Shown: piece after piece, positions 1-11,072 of the stretch | Position numbering within the stretch: the first letter of the stretch is position 1 | Layout: every line of letters starts with the position of its first letter | DNA from: Smittium mucronatum | Lineage: Eukaryota > Kickxellomycota > Harpellomycetes > Harpellales > Legeriomycetaceae | Length of the DNA: 20,808 nt | Direction of reading: 5' to 3' | NCBI GenBank assembly: GCA_001953115.1 | Contig: LSSL01002232.1 | Location: 1 to 20,808, forward strand | Position numbers and translations under genes: made by a program | Notes under the pieces: model-generated | What the model was told of the DNA's origin: nothing | Databases searched by the model: none | The model's input: only the letters and a program-made list of their open reading frames with translations

Positions 1-854
1 CAGCTTTTGCAAACAAAGCGGACACTGGAAAACCGATTTCAAAGAGCCAAAAAAAAAAAAAATCAGGTTTGAATAATTCGAATTGGAGAAATAAAAATAT
101 GTTATTCCAACTCATTAGTCATGTTCTGTAAATGGGGGTTGGAAATAGAGGGAAAAAACAAGAGAATAATCAAATTAACCCAAAGACCTAACATATCACT
201 ATAAAAAATATGGACAATAGTGTTAAAATAATGAAGAAAAAGCTTATCAAAAATCCCAAAAAAATATCAGATGCTTCCCCAACCCAGAAAAAGTCTTAAA
301 TATAAAACCATATACTAAATATTGCGATAAAAATTTGTTAGTTAACAAGTAAAATCAACTGAGAGATGATGTGATGCTCATAGAACCGAATTCAATCAAA
401 AATATTATTACATTGGAATCGGAAGATTAGTTTCGTTTTATATTTTCATCCGAGTTTTCTAATTTAGATTTCTCCGGATCAGATTTTGATTATAAAAAAT
501 TAAAAAAGATCCTAGGGAGATAGAAAACAACTTTTTTGAAAAATCAAAAAATTGAAGACTCTCCCATCTTTTTGAAGATCACAGGGTGAAATGAGGCCTA
601 CTTTTAATAAAAAAACCAATATAATGCTAACAAAAATAAACGAAATAAAGATATAAAAATCTTAAAAGAATTCAATTTAAAAAATTAAAATTTTAATGGT
701 CCCCAAATGAATGAAAAAACTGTAAAAAACCATTTATTACACATCGCTAGTCTCAAAAATCATGATTTTATGTTAAAAAAACCCTAAAAAAGTAAATAGT
801 TCATATAGACACATGGAATACGCAACCAATCTTTCAAACTGAAATATATCAAAA
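1..854. other. AT-rich sequence upstream of the LINE; no supported gene
   Basis: A-rich on the plus strand, with stops in every frame at short spacing. It lies directly upstream of the recognisable endonuclease of the LINE, so it could be the decayed 5' UTR or an ORF1-like part of the same element. No motif supports that: there is no zinc knuckle, RRM or coiled coil that I can point to. A 74-codon open frame on the minus strand at 773-997 runs antisense to the LINE start and looks like a chance frame. Confidence 0.4.
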
Positions 855-1759
855 TTGGATATTTTTGGGCTCATAAAGTCATTTGGAACTAAAATTAGAC
901 TGGAAAAAAATTGGAAAATTTTGGAAAAAGACAATATTAATAGAAAAATATCTGAACACTCAAAATTAAAAGCGATAACTTTTAATACCAGAGGCATAAA
1001 ATCGATAATACCCTGTCTAGAAATTATGCTTAAAAAGGTATTACAGATGTAATTTTAATACAAGAAGCCTTCTTAAACAAGAATTCTCACCGATATAATA
1101 TACCCGGTTACACCACAATATAATCCAAAGCTGATCTAATCAGGGGTGGAAATGGTCTTATGATAAGACAGAAAAAAATATGGGATCTCTATTAGCGAAT
1201 TCAAAAACCACCCAACTTGGATGGTTGGTATAATAAAGAAAAGACTTGAAAAGGTAGTAATTTTAAAATTTTAAAAATTGATTCCAATTAAAATCCTGGG
1301 GGATAAGAAAAAAAAGATCCACGGAAAAAATAATTGACACAAAAGAGGTATCAACTTTGCAGGTGTCTTCGATATGAAATCAAAAAAAAAAACCTGCAAG
1401 TTTTTAAAAAAGTCTGGTATCGACTTTTACTATAACCAAGTGAAAAACTCGCTATGTTTTCAAAGGAATATAAATGGTATGGGTCAAATATCGATCACGT
1501 ATATTTCTATTGGGTTGGATCAAGGCAAAACCGGTGGACTGCAAATATATATATTGGCATCTCTGAAAATTTTCTTATTAGAGCTGAATAAGAATTGGTT
1601 TCTATAACTAGAAACCCACATAAAAGAAAAATAAACAAGAAAAAAGCTGAATCGGTCAAGAGAAAATTAATTTCAAGTAACCGATTCGATCTATTGACCA
1701 CTGATCGAATCGAAATAAACCAAACATATAAAGATATAATAGATATTATATGGAAATAA
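855..1759 (+). pseudogene. LINE apurinic-type endonuclease domain, broken
   Basis: The first open stretch (855-1052) carries the strand-and-loop motif ITFNTRGIKS, with the metal/substrate Asn at 984-986. A slip in the A-run near 1032-1036 moves the frame to position 1037 and onward, where KGITDVILIQEAFL (catalytic Glu at 1064-1066), NIPGYTTI and LIRGGNGLMI follow. A TAA (1121-1123) and a TAG (1193-1195) interrupt it. After a poorly readable middle, the late motif SNIDHVYF begins at 1484 with Asp 1493-1495 and His 1496-1498. The next conserved block, normally SDH, reads GISENF. One frame then stays open from 1592 to 1756 with a basic, Lys-rich linker. The Asn, Glu and Asp-His landmarks in the right order make an exonuclease-endonuclease-phosphatase fold the best reading. 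The domain is non-functional. Confidence 0.75.
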
Positions 1760-2469
1760 TCCAACATATTTGGTGATATAATCGATCCCACTGATCCCAC
1801 CGATCAAAAAAAATTTAATTAAAGTTTTTAAATTTCTGACTAAGGGAAAAATCAATTTTTATGTCTATGTAAAGGCGAAAAATGATGCCGAGAAGCCAAA
1901 AAAAACTCTTGAAACTTAAATAGTATATAACCACCAATGAACCAAAAAAAAATAGAATTATCAAATACTCAACGAGAAAATTTAAAATCAGCACATCAAC
2001 TGGTTTCTTGCTTGATATTCAAAAGAATTTAATAATAGAAAGTAAGAAAAAACTAAATTCCGGGAAAATAAATTCAAAAATTTTGCAATGGATATAACTG
2101 GAAACATTAAAAATACTGATATGTAGGGACCGATGCTGAAATATGACATCGAATCTTTGCCATAATGAGATTATGCAATAAAATACTCTGAAATAGCAAC
2201 TGTACTGAAAAAAATATCTAAAAAAAATTTTCTGAGAGAAATAGAATGCTAAATGAAGTATGTAAACTGCTAAAATCTGAAACTTCATCAACTTCGAAAA
2301 TGGCCAAGATATTTTTTAAAATTTTAAGGTCAATCTGGAAAATTGAATACATTTCTGAAATAATTTATAAAAGCATCGTGTTACCAGTTAACAAAATGGG
2401 AAATCTCCAAGACTAAAAAAAAATCTCGGTATCTCGCTTATACTGATTTTTTTAAAAATATTAGCAATT

Positions 2470-3055
2470 TTTTAACCAATAAACTAGCACACATCAACGA
2501 AAAATGCAAAATAATTTCAAAAGAACGCGGAAGTTTTAGGAACCTATAGGAATGTGTCTCCCAAGCTAAAATTTCGTATGAAATTTTGAAACTAAGGAAA
2601 TCGATGGCCTTAGAAGCTTAGATAAGATTATTGATCTATAAAAAGCTTATGACATTTTTAGCGAACATTTAATTAAAATACAAACCGAGGAACATAGGAG
2701 TCTGCGGAAAAATCTAAAAAGATATAAAAGAACTATATGATTCGCCTAAAATAATAAAAGAATAAGAAATAAAATAGACGACTTATTTGATTATAATTAT
2801 TTTTGCGACAATAATTTCTGGCACCATAAATTTCATTTACTTTTTTTATTAATGATATTTTTAATTGAATGAAAGGAGTTTATGTTTCACCGCTTGTTAA
2901 AGCATCCCTTGGATATTATTCTCCTACTATGAAATATTAATCGCAAAAATGTCGGAGTCTTCAAAAATTGATTAGATTCGGTTTTTAATTGGGAAAATAT
3001 CTAGAAAATGAAAATAGTCGCATCCAAGTGCTCAATTCTCAGTATCGGCTAAAAA
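2470..3055 (+). pseudogene. LINE reverse transcriptase core, catalytic box destroyed
   Basis: Frame 2531 onward reads GSFRNL, a stop, then ECVSQAKISYEILKLRKS, the segment before motif A in LINE reverse transcriptases. Motif A is in another frame at 2633-2653: Asp-Leu-stop-Lys-Ala-Tyr-Asp. A block GVCGKI...ELYDSPKII follows near 2695-2760, and FFINDIF.MKGVYVSPL at about 2840-2900. The motif C position, expected as Leu-Leu-Phe-Ala-Asp-Asp, reads Ile-Leu-Phe-Ser-Tyr-Tyr at 2913-2930, so both catalytic aspartates are lost. The thumb-side marker SVFNWE...KMKIVASKCSILSIG lies at about 2976-3052. At least five frame changes are needed to follow the domain. The identification is firm; exact edges are approximate. 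Confidence 0.8.
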
Positions 3056-3369
3056 AAAAAACCAATTCACATTACAGAGCCAAAATCTAGAAATTATTCA
3101 AAAATATGAATATATAGGATAAATTTTTAATTGTTATTTGTCATCATCAACTAATGTCCAAAAATAAAAAAAATACACCAAGGTAAAAAAAACAATTTTT
3201 TTTGGCAGATAAAGATTTTTATCTAAGACTGATGTTTTTATATCAATCGAAATAAAATTTATAAATTCAGAATTCATTTCGAATAGCATTTATAGTGGTC
3301 ATACTCTCGGTATGAGTGAATACCAAAAAAGCCAATAAAAAGTGAGATCAATAAATAAGTTATATTATA

Positions 3370-4138
3370 TACCAAATCAGGTAAACAGACCGATATGGAA
3401 ATGCTTAGAAATATACTGGATAAAACTACTATATTTATGAAAATCTGTGAAGCCCGTGAACTTGCGTTTCATAAATGTAAAAATTCTAAAGAATGGATAT
3501 CAGAGTTGATCAACAACCCCTACAGATTCAGAATGAGCACATAGTTGACAGGAAAATCTAAGTTTCTCAAATTTTTTAGTAAAACTGGAAAAAATTTTCA
3601 AACTGAAAAATCATCAGTCTTTCGAAAAAAATCTAAATAACCGAAAACCTATTCACAAATGAGCTCTAGATCGTGGAATGGAAAATTCTGAAAGTGGTTA
3701 AAACTTCAGTTCCTGGATCCAGATCAACGATTATATTTTTTGGAAACCGGGAAGCGCCAAATTGGTCAGTTTCAGACCGTTCAAATCCTGGCAAATGCAA
3801 AAGTCATCGATAGAAAATTTAAAAAAATTTGTCCTTTTTTCAAAAAATAACTCACCAGAAACATCAGGAACTTATTTTTAGTAGCGAAAAGTGGGAAAAT
3901 GTATTTAGAAATACAACTGAGAAATTTTCGCACAAAAAATTAATTTTTTTAGAAAGTTTTAAAATTTCTTCTCCTGATCCATCTAAGTAGGAGCAGAACG
4001 TAAAGGTTCTTATGAGTAGGGGGGGGGTCTAAAAATCTTTTTTTTCAGCTCCGTGCTAACAACTCCAGCCGAATAATTGAGCTGATAACAACGAAATTTT
4101 TGGAATGCATTCTTTTTGCACATATATTAATACTTTAA
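3370..4138 (+). pseudogene. LINE C-terminal region with degraded zinc-knuckle
   Basis: Starting near 3370, frames read TDMEMLRNILDKTTI and then KCKNSKEWISELINNPYR (from 3473), a block I recognise from the region downstream of reverse transcriptase in this LINE type. At about 3827 Ile-Cys-Pro-Phe-Phe appears where a Cys-x2-Cys pair would be expected. It is followed in the next frame by QKIT.Q.HQELIFSSEKWE and NVFRNTTEKF (about 3841-3935). The second and last cysteines of the expected Cys-Cys-His-Cys knuckle are replaced. A final block IIELITTKFLE ends at TAA 4136-4138. A run of nine Gs at 4019-4027 sits where a Gly-rich stretch is read. This region probably helped bind RNA or target DNA in the active element. 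Confidence 0.7.
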
Positions 4139-5850
4139 AGTATTTATAGATCACTATCCTCATTAAAATAGTGCCTAGTTGGTACAAAGATTATAGAGCG
4201 GTAGAGCTGATTTTAGTAGAAAAAAATTTCGACTTTTTTTAAAACTTTATAATAGTTTTTTATTTGGTTTTTTTTGAATTTAAAAACAAAATATGAATTA
4301 AAAATAGTAAAAAAAAATAATAGAGATGAAGCATAGGTTTTAGCATTGGAATATGTAGTGTGTAATTAATTTTGTTTACAAATTTCATATTTTAACTATG
4401 GTTATCAATTTTCTGATTTTAAATTTCAATATTTCAGTGGCTAAAATAATAAACCAATAATAAATAACCCGAGTTACAAAATCTGTCTTGAAAATTTGTC
4501 AAAAAAATTAAATTGGTTTCAATCGGTCTGATTTTTAATTATGAAAATTAAAAAATATCAAATTTTAATTTCACATCCAATTAAATTATAAGTATTGAAT
4601 ATTTAACTGATTTCACAAGAATTTTTTTATATTTTAGAATAGCTACCGTTATAGAAAATTTATAATTTTTTCAAGTTTAAAAGTTTAATCTGCGTCAAAT
4701 GTAGAATATTCCAGCTATTATGTGTGCAGGAATTTTTTGCTTGCATCAAAAATTTTTTTTAAAAAAAGTTAATTTTTTGCTATTAGAATTATTTTTGGAC
4801 ATTAATTTTACTAAGGAGTTAATATATCCTTTTTATAACTTAATTATAGATAAAATATAAGATTAAGTTAATAAAATTATCAAATATAGATATAATGCTT
4901 AAATTTTTGGCAAAAGTGTCTTTTTTTGAAAAAAATAAAATTCTATTAATTGCTCTTCGATTTTTTATTTGATAAGTTATCCAATATTTTTATTCGTTAT
5001 TTTATTACATTGGTTTAATCTTATTTTAAAACCTCAAATCGATATCAAATAATTTTTCTGAATGACGAACAGGTATTATTATCTTTTTCTTAAACTATCA
5101 TGAAATTATAGTCATTTCAACCCACTCTTGTAAAAAATTGGGTTTCAACCTTATTTTTATAAAGATATAATTTCATCATTTTTACGAATATATACAAATA
5201 AAATTAGTCTAATGATAAACTCGATGAAAGAATAAATTTTTTTTTTGTACTATCTGTTCTGAAAGATTTAAGGGATAGTTTTTTTAAAGATTTACTTGAA
5301 TGCATATCTCTTTTTGAAACTTACTAATAAAAATACACATTCTTAATAATTTTATTTTTATTCGCTTAAAATAATATAATTAAAAAATAGTAATTATTAA
5401 AAAATTAAAGCATTAAAATTATATTTTTTTGATAACTATAAACAAATATTAAGATAATTGTGAGATAGAAATAAAATTAAACTTAGAATATTTTGGGTAA
5501 AAGGGATCATATATTTTATAATATATTGAATCATTTAATTCGATGATTTTTTAACATTATAAGATAACATAAGTTACAATGAGTTCTAAAATATTGTTGG
5601 GTTAGAATAAACTGAAATATGAACCAATAAATCAAAGTGAAATATTGAACTAAAAAATATTTATAACTAAAATTTTTTTCGGTTTATAAGTAAACTTATC
5701 ATCTATCTAGAAAAAAATGATGTGGTAGGGGAAATCCATTATGTCTTCTAATATTATATAATATTATATAATATGATTTAATAATATTATTAAGGGGCTT
5801 GATTAATTTTTAAATTAGTAATCGAATATTAGATGTGTTAAGTTTCTTAA
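4139..5850. other. AT-rich intergenic DNA, no gene seen
   Basis: Both strands are crowded with stops and I found no protein motif. The left edge may include the LINE 3' UTR, for example an A-run at 4308-4316, but the element end cannot be set. The only local structure I can support is the short tandem repeat at 5749-5774. Confidence 0.6.
5749..5774. repeat. 10-bp AT tandem repeat
   Basis: The unit ATATTATATA is present in about 2.6 perfect copies and is itself nearly palindromic, so the tract can also fold on itself. Such tracts are usually products of polymerase slippage in very AT-rich DNA. Confidence 0.7.
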
Positions 5851-7551
5851 AAATATAAAATTGGCTCTGTCAAATTATTTGAATAATTTCTATTGAGGTG
5901 ATGGCATGTTTCAAACATCGAATAATTTGGAAAAAAAACGTTTGAGATTTTTCTTATACAGAAAACTAGGGTTAGAGTCCAAATTAAATTTAATAGAACT
6001 ACCTTTTGGTATGTAAAATTTGGGTGGTGATGAGTTAGAACATAAATCCCGTGGGCTTATCTAGAAACGATATCCAAATAAAGACAATTTCACTTGATCA
6101 TGATGAATTTGTAATATTTTTACTATCAGCAGTATAATTTTAACTTGTAAAAAGTACAAATGCTATGAGAAAAATTTCCATCGAAAAAATTATAAAAATT
6201 TTTTGAACATAATATAGGACCAAATCGGATATTTATCTAAAAATAATCTTTAAAGCGAGATTAAATGGGGGTTCTTTAAGGGATATCATTAAAAATTAGA
6301 GCTTTGAATTTCCAACCCAGCTTGATTTATCATCTTTAATTTTTTTTTTTTGGAACAAGAATCCTGTTACCTAAAAAAGTCAACAAAACTCATGGGTTAT
6401 TTTATTCACCTAAATTTTGTTTTTAGGCTCTCAATATTTAAATTTTTATTGAAATAGAAATATGAATATCTCTGGAACCATAAAAATTTTTATTGAAGAT
6501 CCTTTCACAGTATTTATAAATTCCAAAAATATAATTTCGTTTTTTATCTCTTCCTCTCTGTCAGTAAGAGTGGTCTTTGTTGATATTTGGTTCTCTTCAT
6601 ATTAATATTTAAGTCTTCATCTTCTAAATACTCGGTTTCATAATTTTTTACATCAGATGCTATTATTGATTTTTTTATATTCTGAGAGATTATAAGGTAC
6701 AAAAAAATTTCGATTAATATAATTTTATATTTATCAGTTTTTAATCAGTTGTTAGTTTGAAAGAATACTGTATATGGAGTAATTTTCTGGATCTTGGCAT
6801 TTAAAAAAATCCTACCATACTTTTATGCTATAAAACAAAGTTGTATTTGTTTTAGAAACTGTATTATCCTTCTTTTGGGTCCTGAATTATCGTAAAACTG
6901 AATTATTCTTAGTTATGATACCTAAAGCGCCCTTAAATCTGGAAACGGCTTTACTTATATCCACATTTGTGTAAATATAATCATGGATATACTCTCACTG
7001 AACATCTTTAATAAATAAAATATTATTTTAAAAATTGGGTAAAAATATGGGGTTTTCCAATTTAGAATTGTGGGATACTAATTTTTTCTCAATGATTTTT
7101 TTTCCTGAAAACAACTAAAGTATTAATTCGCTTTTTTTCTCTGCTTTAAACAAAAATATTTGAAATTGATAAGTCATTGTAGAGAGCTAATCATCTTGAA
7201 AGTTTTTCTGATCATAACAACTAATTTTGAGATTTCATTCTGTTAAAAACAAAAGTTGGATTTAACTTGTGATAAATTTGTTATTTGGGGCTCAATATTT
7301 GTTTTTAGAGAGAAAAATTGGATCTCGTCACAATTTTCCAGTGTTTTATTAGATTTTTATCTTAAATTCCTTAATTTCAGCCAATTTGGTAGTTTTTTAA
7401 GACTTGAATAAAACTTATAGACTTGTTGGCTCATTAAACTTTTTTGGATAATATCAAACTTTTCTTTGATCTCTTTAGTGTCGAAATAATTTTTTTTTTT
7501 GTTTATGGTTAATTCTTCAGAGTATAAATAAAACGAAGCTACTATTTTCAA
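5851..7551 (-). other. Weak, broken coding-like blocks, unidentified
   Basis: On the minus strand several short segments have amino-acid composition more like protein than the surrounding Lys/Asn/Ile/Phe noise, but each is cut by stops and frame changes. The longest is 7357-7551, 64 codons, with a charged helical-looking stretch (TKEIKEKFDIIQKSLM) and no motif I know. Others lie near 6900-7000 (YIHDYIYTNVDISKAVSRFK) and 6560-6650 (YLEDEDLNINMKRTKYQQR). They could be the 3' part of the decayed gene that seems to start near 8555, or chance. No function is assigned. Outside these blocks nothing is seen. Confidence 0.25.
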
Positions 7552-7749
7552 AAAACACTCACTAAATGCAGTCTGTATTTATATTTATGAGATAAGAGGA
7601 AGGGTAAAGAGCTTGGTATTTTACTTCATTTATTTCTTCTAAAACAATAGATTTTGAATAGCAGGCCTCGTGAAAAAAAAAATAGAGCTCCATGATATCA
7701 ATTTAAAAAAAGAATAGCTATTGAGCTCCAGGAGTCGATGGTGCCTTAG

Positions 7750-8555
7750 AAGCTCAGGAAGTAGTGCTAATTTATTGAATATGCCTTTCCAATAAAGCTC
7801 AACAGATATATCAATGCTCTCTGGTCAGCACTGAATGTATATTTTTTCTCCAGACATAAGTTTCGTATCGATTTCGATGATATCTTTAAATAAATTTATC
7901 AGGTATTAATATCTATTACTAGGTCTTTAATAGATTTGAATTGGGTATTATGAGACCTATAATCGTTAATAATTAATGTGATATCATCATTATTGGAAAA
8001 TTCTTTGAGATAGTTATATGAGTGATCCTGTTCGAAAGTAAAAATAAAATAAAAAAGCGTTTATACGAATCGAGAGTTGAATGGCTTTATACCTGCCCCA
8101 TTTTATACTGGTTTATGGTGTCAGGACTATTGGTATACTACCAATTCACATACTGGACATTTCGTATACTTTTTTACCAATAAATAGAGAGAATTAAAGT
8201 TTAAATTTTTTGGTGCATAATTAAAAGAAATACGCACATTTCATATTCCAATACAATCTTAATCATGTAAAATGATAGGTAGAAAGAGTAGACGAAATGG
8301 TACTATGAAAATAGTCATGGCACCGTGAAATTGGCTACGATTATTCTGATTTTAAATTAAGGGTATTATGACTCTGTGTTACGCTCATTTTCTCTTTTAA
8401 ATTTTCAAAATTTTCGGTCTGTTCCATAATTTTATTCCAACTCACAGCTGCATATAAATCAATCTCTGGTTTCATTTTTCTAGTTAAATAAAATGTAAAT
8501 TTTGTGTGGAATTTTTCAAAACTGAAAATGTTTATTCATATTAATATCGTTTAGG
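7750..8555 (-). pseudogene. Possible decayed integrase-like ORF
   Basis: Reading leftwards on the minus strand, 8535-8341 is open for 64 codons with clearly protein-like composition (for example KMKPEIDLYAAVSWNKIMEQ). A possible start ATG lies at 8540-8538 of a neighbouring frame, or a little upstream. After a frame change one frame runs from 8339 to about 7902 with several stops. It contains LLVKKYTKCPVCELVVYQ, then TFEQDHSYNYLKEF, then ITLIINDYRSHNTQFKSIKDL. A Cys-x2-Cys pair at the end of a basic helix, followed by a I-x-x-I-x-D-Y-x-S type strand, resembles the zinc-binding head and start of the core in retroviral-type integrases. A possible second-aspartate segment, TFSADQRALI, lies near 7820. 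The expected histidines and the last glutamate are not convincing, and no reverse transcriptase is seen upstream. A decayed unknown gene is the alternative. Confidence 0.3.
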
Positions 8556-9110
8556 AAGAAAAAATACAAATATCTCTAAATTTTATTCCAAAGCATTAAC
8601 AGAAAAATTTTGAGCTCTATAGCCCACAAAGAAATAAATTTACATAAAAAAAGTTAATGCATAGTTATCCTTCAATAAAAAGGACTAGAAATTTTTGGAT
8701 TAGATGATTTTCAAAAATATAAACCATCGTGAAAAAATAAGGTATTTTTTTATAACCTTTTTCGTAAAAAATAAATTCCAAATTGATTTATTAAACTTAC
8801 ATTAAGAGCCCCCCCAGTTATTAGTTCATTGCCAGATGGTTTAAATAATGCATTTTACTTATCAAAATAAAAATATCTTTATCTCTTTTAGCCTCGGAAA
8901 TTGCGATAATAAAAATCTAATGATTTTTTGGCCACAATTGATTCAAAATTAGATCCAAATATGAATTATCAAATAAAAATAGCCATAAGAAATATAATAT
9001 GTTTCTATAAAGCATAAATATAATTTTAAAAACCAACAAAAATATCATTTAATAATTTTCTGGAGGGAAATAAACATCCTAAAAAATCATAAAATGTATT
9101 GTTTAAATAG
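8556..9110. other. AT-rich spacer, no gene seen
   Basis: Neither strand shows an open segment with protein-like composition. A run of seven Cs occurs near 8809-8815. The segment lies between the possible integrase-like pseudogene and the inverted-repeat element. Confidence 0.55.
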
Positions 9111-9170
9111 GTTAAAAGTATGTATACAAAAAATAATTTAAATCACAGATTTTAAAAAATTTAAATAAAA

Positions 9171-9280
9171 TTTGTTCAAATTAACAAAAAAGCTTTTTTA
9201 TCCAATAGTAATTATCCAATATTACTTAGTTATACACAAAAAAAATTCACATTTTTATTCGATGAATTATAATATATCGG
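9171..9280 (+). repeat. Left inverted-repeat arm
   Basis: Best-conserved part of the left arm. By eye roughly four fifths of positions match the reverse complement of 10071-10180, with a few single-base gaps. It contains the perfect 20-base core at 9219-9238. Confidence 0.7.
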
Positions 9281-10023
9281 CCAATGAAATTAATGCTTAA
9301 AATTTTTATAATAGTATTTGAATAAAATAATGATATCGAAATAATTTTAAAAAAAAAATAAGATGGGTTCTGAAATGAAGCTATAAAAATAAATAAAACA
9401 AAGACTTATTTGATAGAAATTTCACCACTTGAAAGGATTTCTTTCCAAACTATACTCTCTTTAGATTTAAAATTATGCCTTGAGTCGTAGAATTGAAAAA
9501 TCGAAAGCGAGTAAAAGTAGTATTTAGATAACATCATATACCTTTCATATCAACCCCCCCTCCCCACCAAATGATCTAAGCCTATCATATGGATACGCTT
9601 ATATAGATTTATGTATATGTAAAGTGTGTGTGCTTAAATTTAATACCATTTTAGTTGGCTTTAATTTAGGTTCGAAATCTCAATTTGTATTTTTATCTGT
9701 TTTTTAAGGCGTTTTATAAACTTTGTTTATATACAATTTTTTTTAAAAAAAAATAAATTCTATAAAAGTGCTTATTTGTATTTGCATTTTTTTTTTAATA
9801 ATATCATTATAAAATAAGAAATAATCTACCCAAGGAGGGATTTTTTGCAATTTTTTTTTCACTTCCCTCTGCATGGTTTATGATTTATATATAGTATATT
9901 AACAATGTTTAAAATTTTCCCCCATTTTTAAATAATGATAAAAATGATTAATCTGCATACATTTAACATTATCAAAAGAATTGCAGAATAAGTCAATAAT
10001 TCTTATAAATAACATTATTTTAA

Positions 10024-10041
10024 ATTGATCTGTAGATCAAT
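10024..10041. repeat. Perfect 7-bp stem hairpin
   Basis: ATTGATC, a 4-base loop TGTA, then GATCAAT. It lies about 30 bases inside the right inverted-repeat arm. It could be part of the inverted-repeat element or chance in AT-rich DNA; no function is implied. Confidence 0.5.
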
Positions 10042-10070
10042 CTAGTATAAATATACATCTTGAATTATTG

Positions 10071-10180
10071 AATATCAATATATAAATTGAATAAAATATG
10101 GAATTTTTTCTGTGTATAACTAAGTAATATCATAAAATTATTATTAGATAAAAATTTTTTTTTTTGAATATTTAAACAAA
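10071..10180 (-). repeat. Right inverted-repeat arm
   Basis: Partner of the left arm, with the perfect core at 10111-10130. The T-run at 10155-10165 matches an A-rich stretch interrupted by GC in the left arm, suggesting homopolymer drift since the two copies separated. Confidence 0.7.
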
Positions 10181-11072
10181 TTTTGTGTAATTTTGCACAA
10201 TTTTGTGTATAAATACTTTTAAACTGTTAAATATATGACTTTGCAAATATTTTATCAGATGCAAGTATTATTTTCATTTCGCTTATTATGCGTTACCAAA
10301 TTAGGAGCAGTAAAATGCCCTCATTTTCTCCAATTTTTTTTATTTATATATATAATTATTTAACTATTTTTTTAATGGTGATTCTATCGGATAAAAATTT
10401 CAAATAAAATAGAATTTGTGAAAGAAATAAAATATTACAAAAATAGTAAGAGTGTCAATTAAATTAAAAGCAATTTAAGAAATAGAAATGCTGTAAAAAA
10501 CAAATACAAAATATTATTTAAAAATCCCTTATATCTAAATAAGGATATTAAATAGTAACAAAAGTACTATTTTTCATTTTAACACCATATTTAATTAAAA
10601 TTTAGAGAGTTATCAAAAATTATCAAATCAATTTAATTCATCATCCAAAAAATTTCTAACCTTTTTTATAAATGAAAAATTATGTATAACGTTTTTTATG
10701 GGTATTTATCTATTTTTGGATGTATAGAGTTCGTAAATTCTCTAATAATAAAAAAATTTAGTTAAATATTTCACTTTACTTTATTTTCTATTATTTCGGT
10801 TATTTTATTCAATGTGATGGCAAAACTTAACAATATTCTATTTGATGTATAATTAGGATTTTTGAGAAAAAGTATTTTATAAGCTTAAAAGTGGAAATTT
10901 ATTTTTCTAGTTTATTTATTATCAATTGACAGAGTATTTTAAATTAATAAACCAATAATTGGATTTAATAATCAATTTTATTATTACTGGGTATAATATT
11001 TTATCACCAAACCAATAATGGTTCAAGAAAATAAATATATTTATATGTGATGTAAATAAAAAAATTCCCTTA

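Larger units (their letters stand above)
855..4138 (+). mobile_element. Decayed non-LTR retrotransposon (LINE) with APE endonuclease and reverse transcriptase
   Basis: A single element can be followed on the plus strand through all three frames. In order it has an endonuclease start (FNTRG, then LIQEAF), an endonuclease end (SNIDHVYF), a reverse-transcriptase core (SFRNL.ECVSQ, IDL.KAYD, FINDIF, ASKCSILSIG), a C-terminal conserved block (KCKNSKEWISELINNPYR) and a last block ending IIELITTKFLE before TAA at 4136-4138. The order and spacing match LINEs with an N-terminal APE endonuclease, whose single protein nicks the target and copies its own RNA there. Dozens of stops and frameshifts show the copy is dead. 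The 5' end, poly-A tail and target-site duplication cannot be fixed from this sequence. I cannot assign a clade. This LINE shares no sequence I can see with the minus-strand elements further right. Confidence 0.85.
9111..10225. mobile_element. Inverted-repeat element, probable non-autonomous DNA transposon
   Basis: Two arms, about 9111-9280 and about 10071-10225, are imperfect reverse complements of each other. The best core is a 20-base perfect match, ATATTACTTAGTTATACACA at 9219-9238, mirrored at 10111-10130. It continues with one mismatch and one small gap through an A6-TTC tract on both sides. Outward, TTTGTTCAAAT at 9171-9181 pairs with TTTGTTTAAAT at 10170-10180, and GTTAAAAGTATGTATAC at 9111-9127 pairs with a near copy around 10208-10225. 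The interior, about 800 bp, has no reading frame of note. Long terminal inverted repeats around non-coding DNA are typical of transposons mobilised by another element's transposase. Exact ends and a target-site duplication cannot be read. Confidence 0.65.

Noticed and set aside
773..997. 74-codon open frame on the minus strand
   Set aside because: Runs antisense to the LINE endonuclease start and its Phe/Leu/Ile-rich content is what complement of an A-rich coding strand gives.
1507..1800. 97-codon open frame on the minus strand
   Set aside because: Antisense shadow of the LINE endonuclease C-terminal frame (1484-1756), which carries the SNIDHVYF motif.
2019..2291. 90-codon open frame on the minus strand
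   Set aside because: Antisense to the LINE between its endonuclease and reverse transcriptase; aromatic-rich composition and no motif.
3778..3795. tRNA-like B box (GTTCAAATC)
   Set aside because: The flanking bases do not form a T-stem and no A box or acceptor stem is present; the site lies inside the LINE coding region.
9180..10180. Inverted repeats as the ends of the mariner-type element
   Set aside because: That transposase lies 5 kb away and not between the arms. The arms could still be mobilised by a relative, but nothing here shows it.
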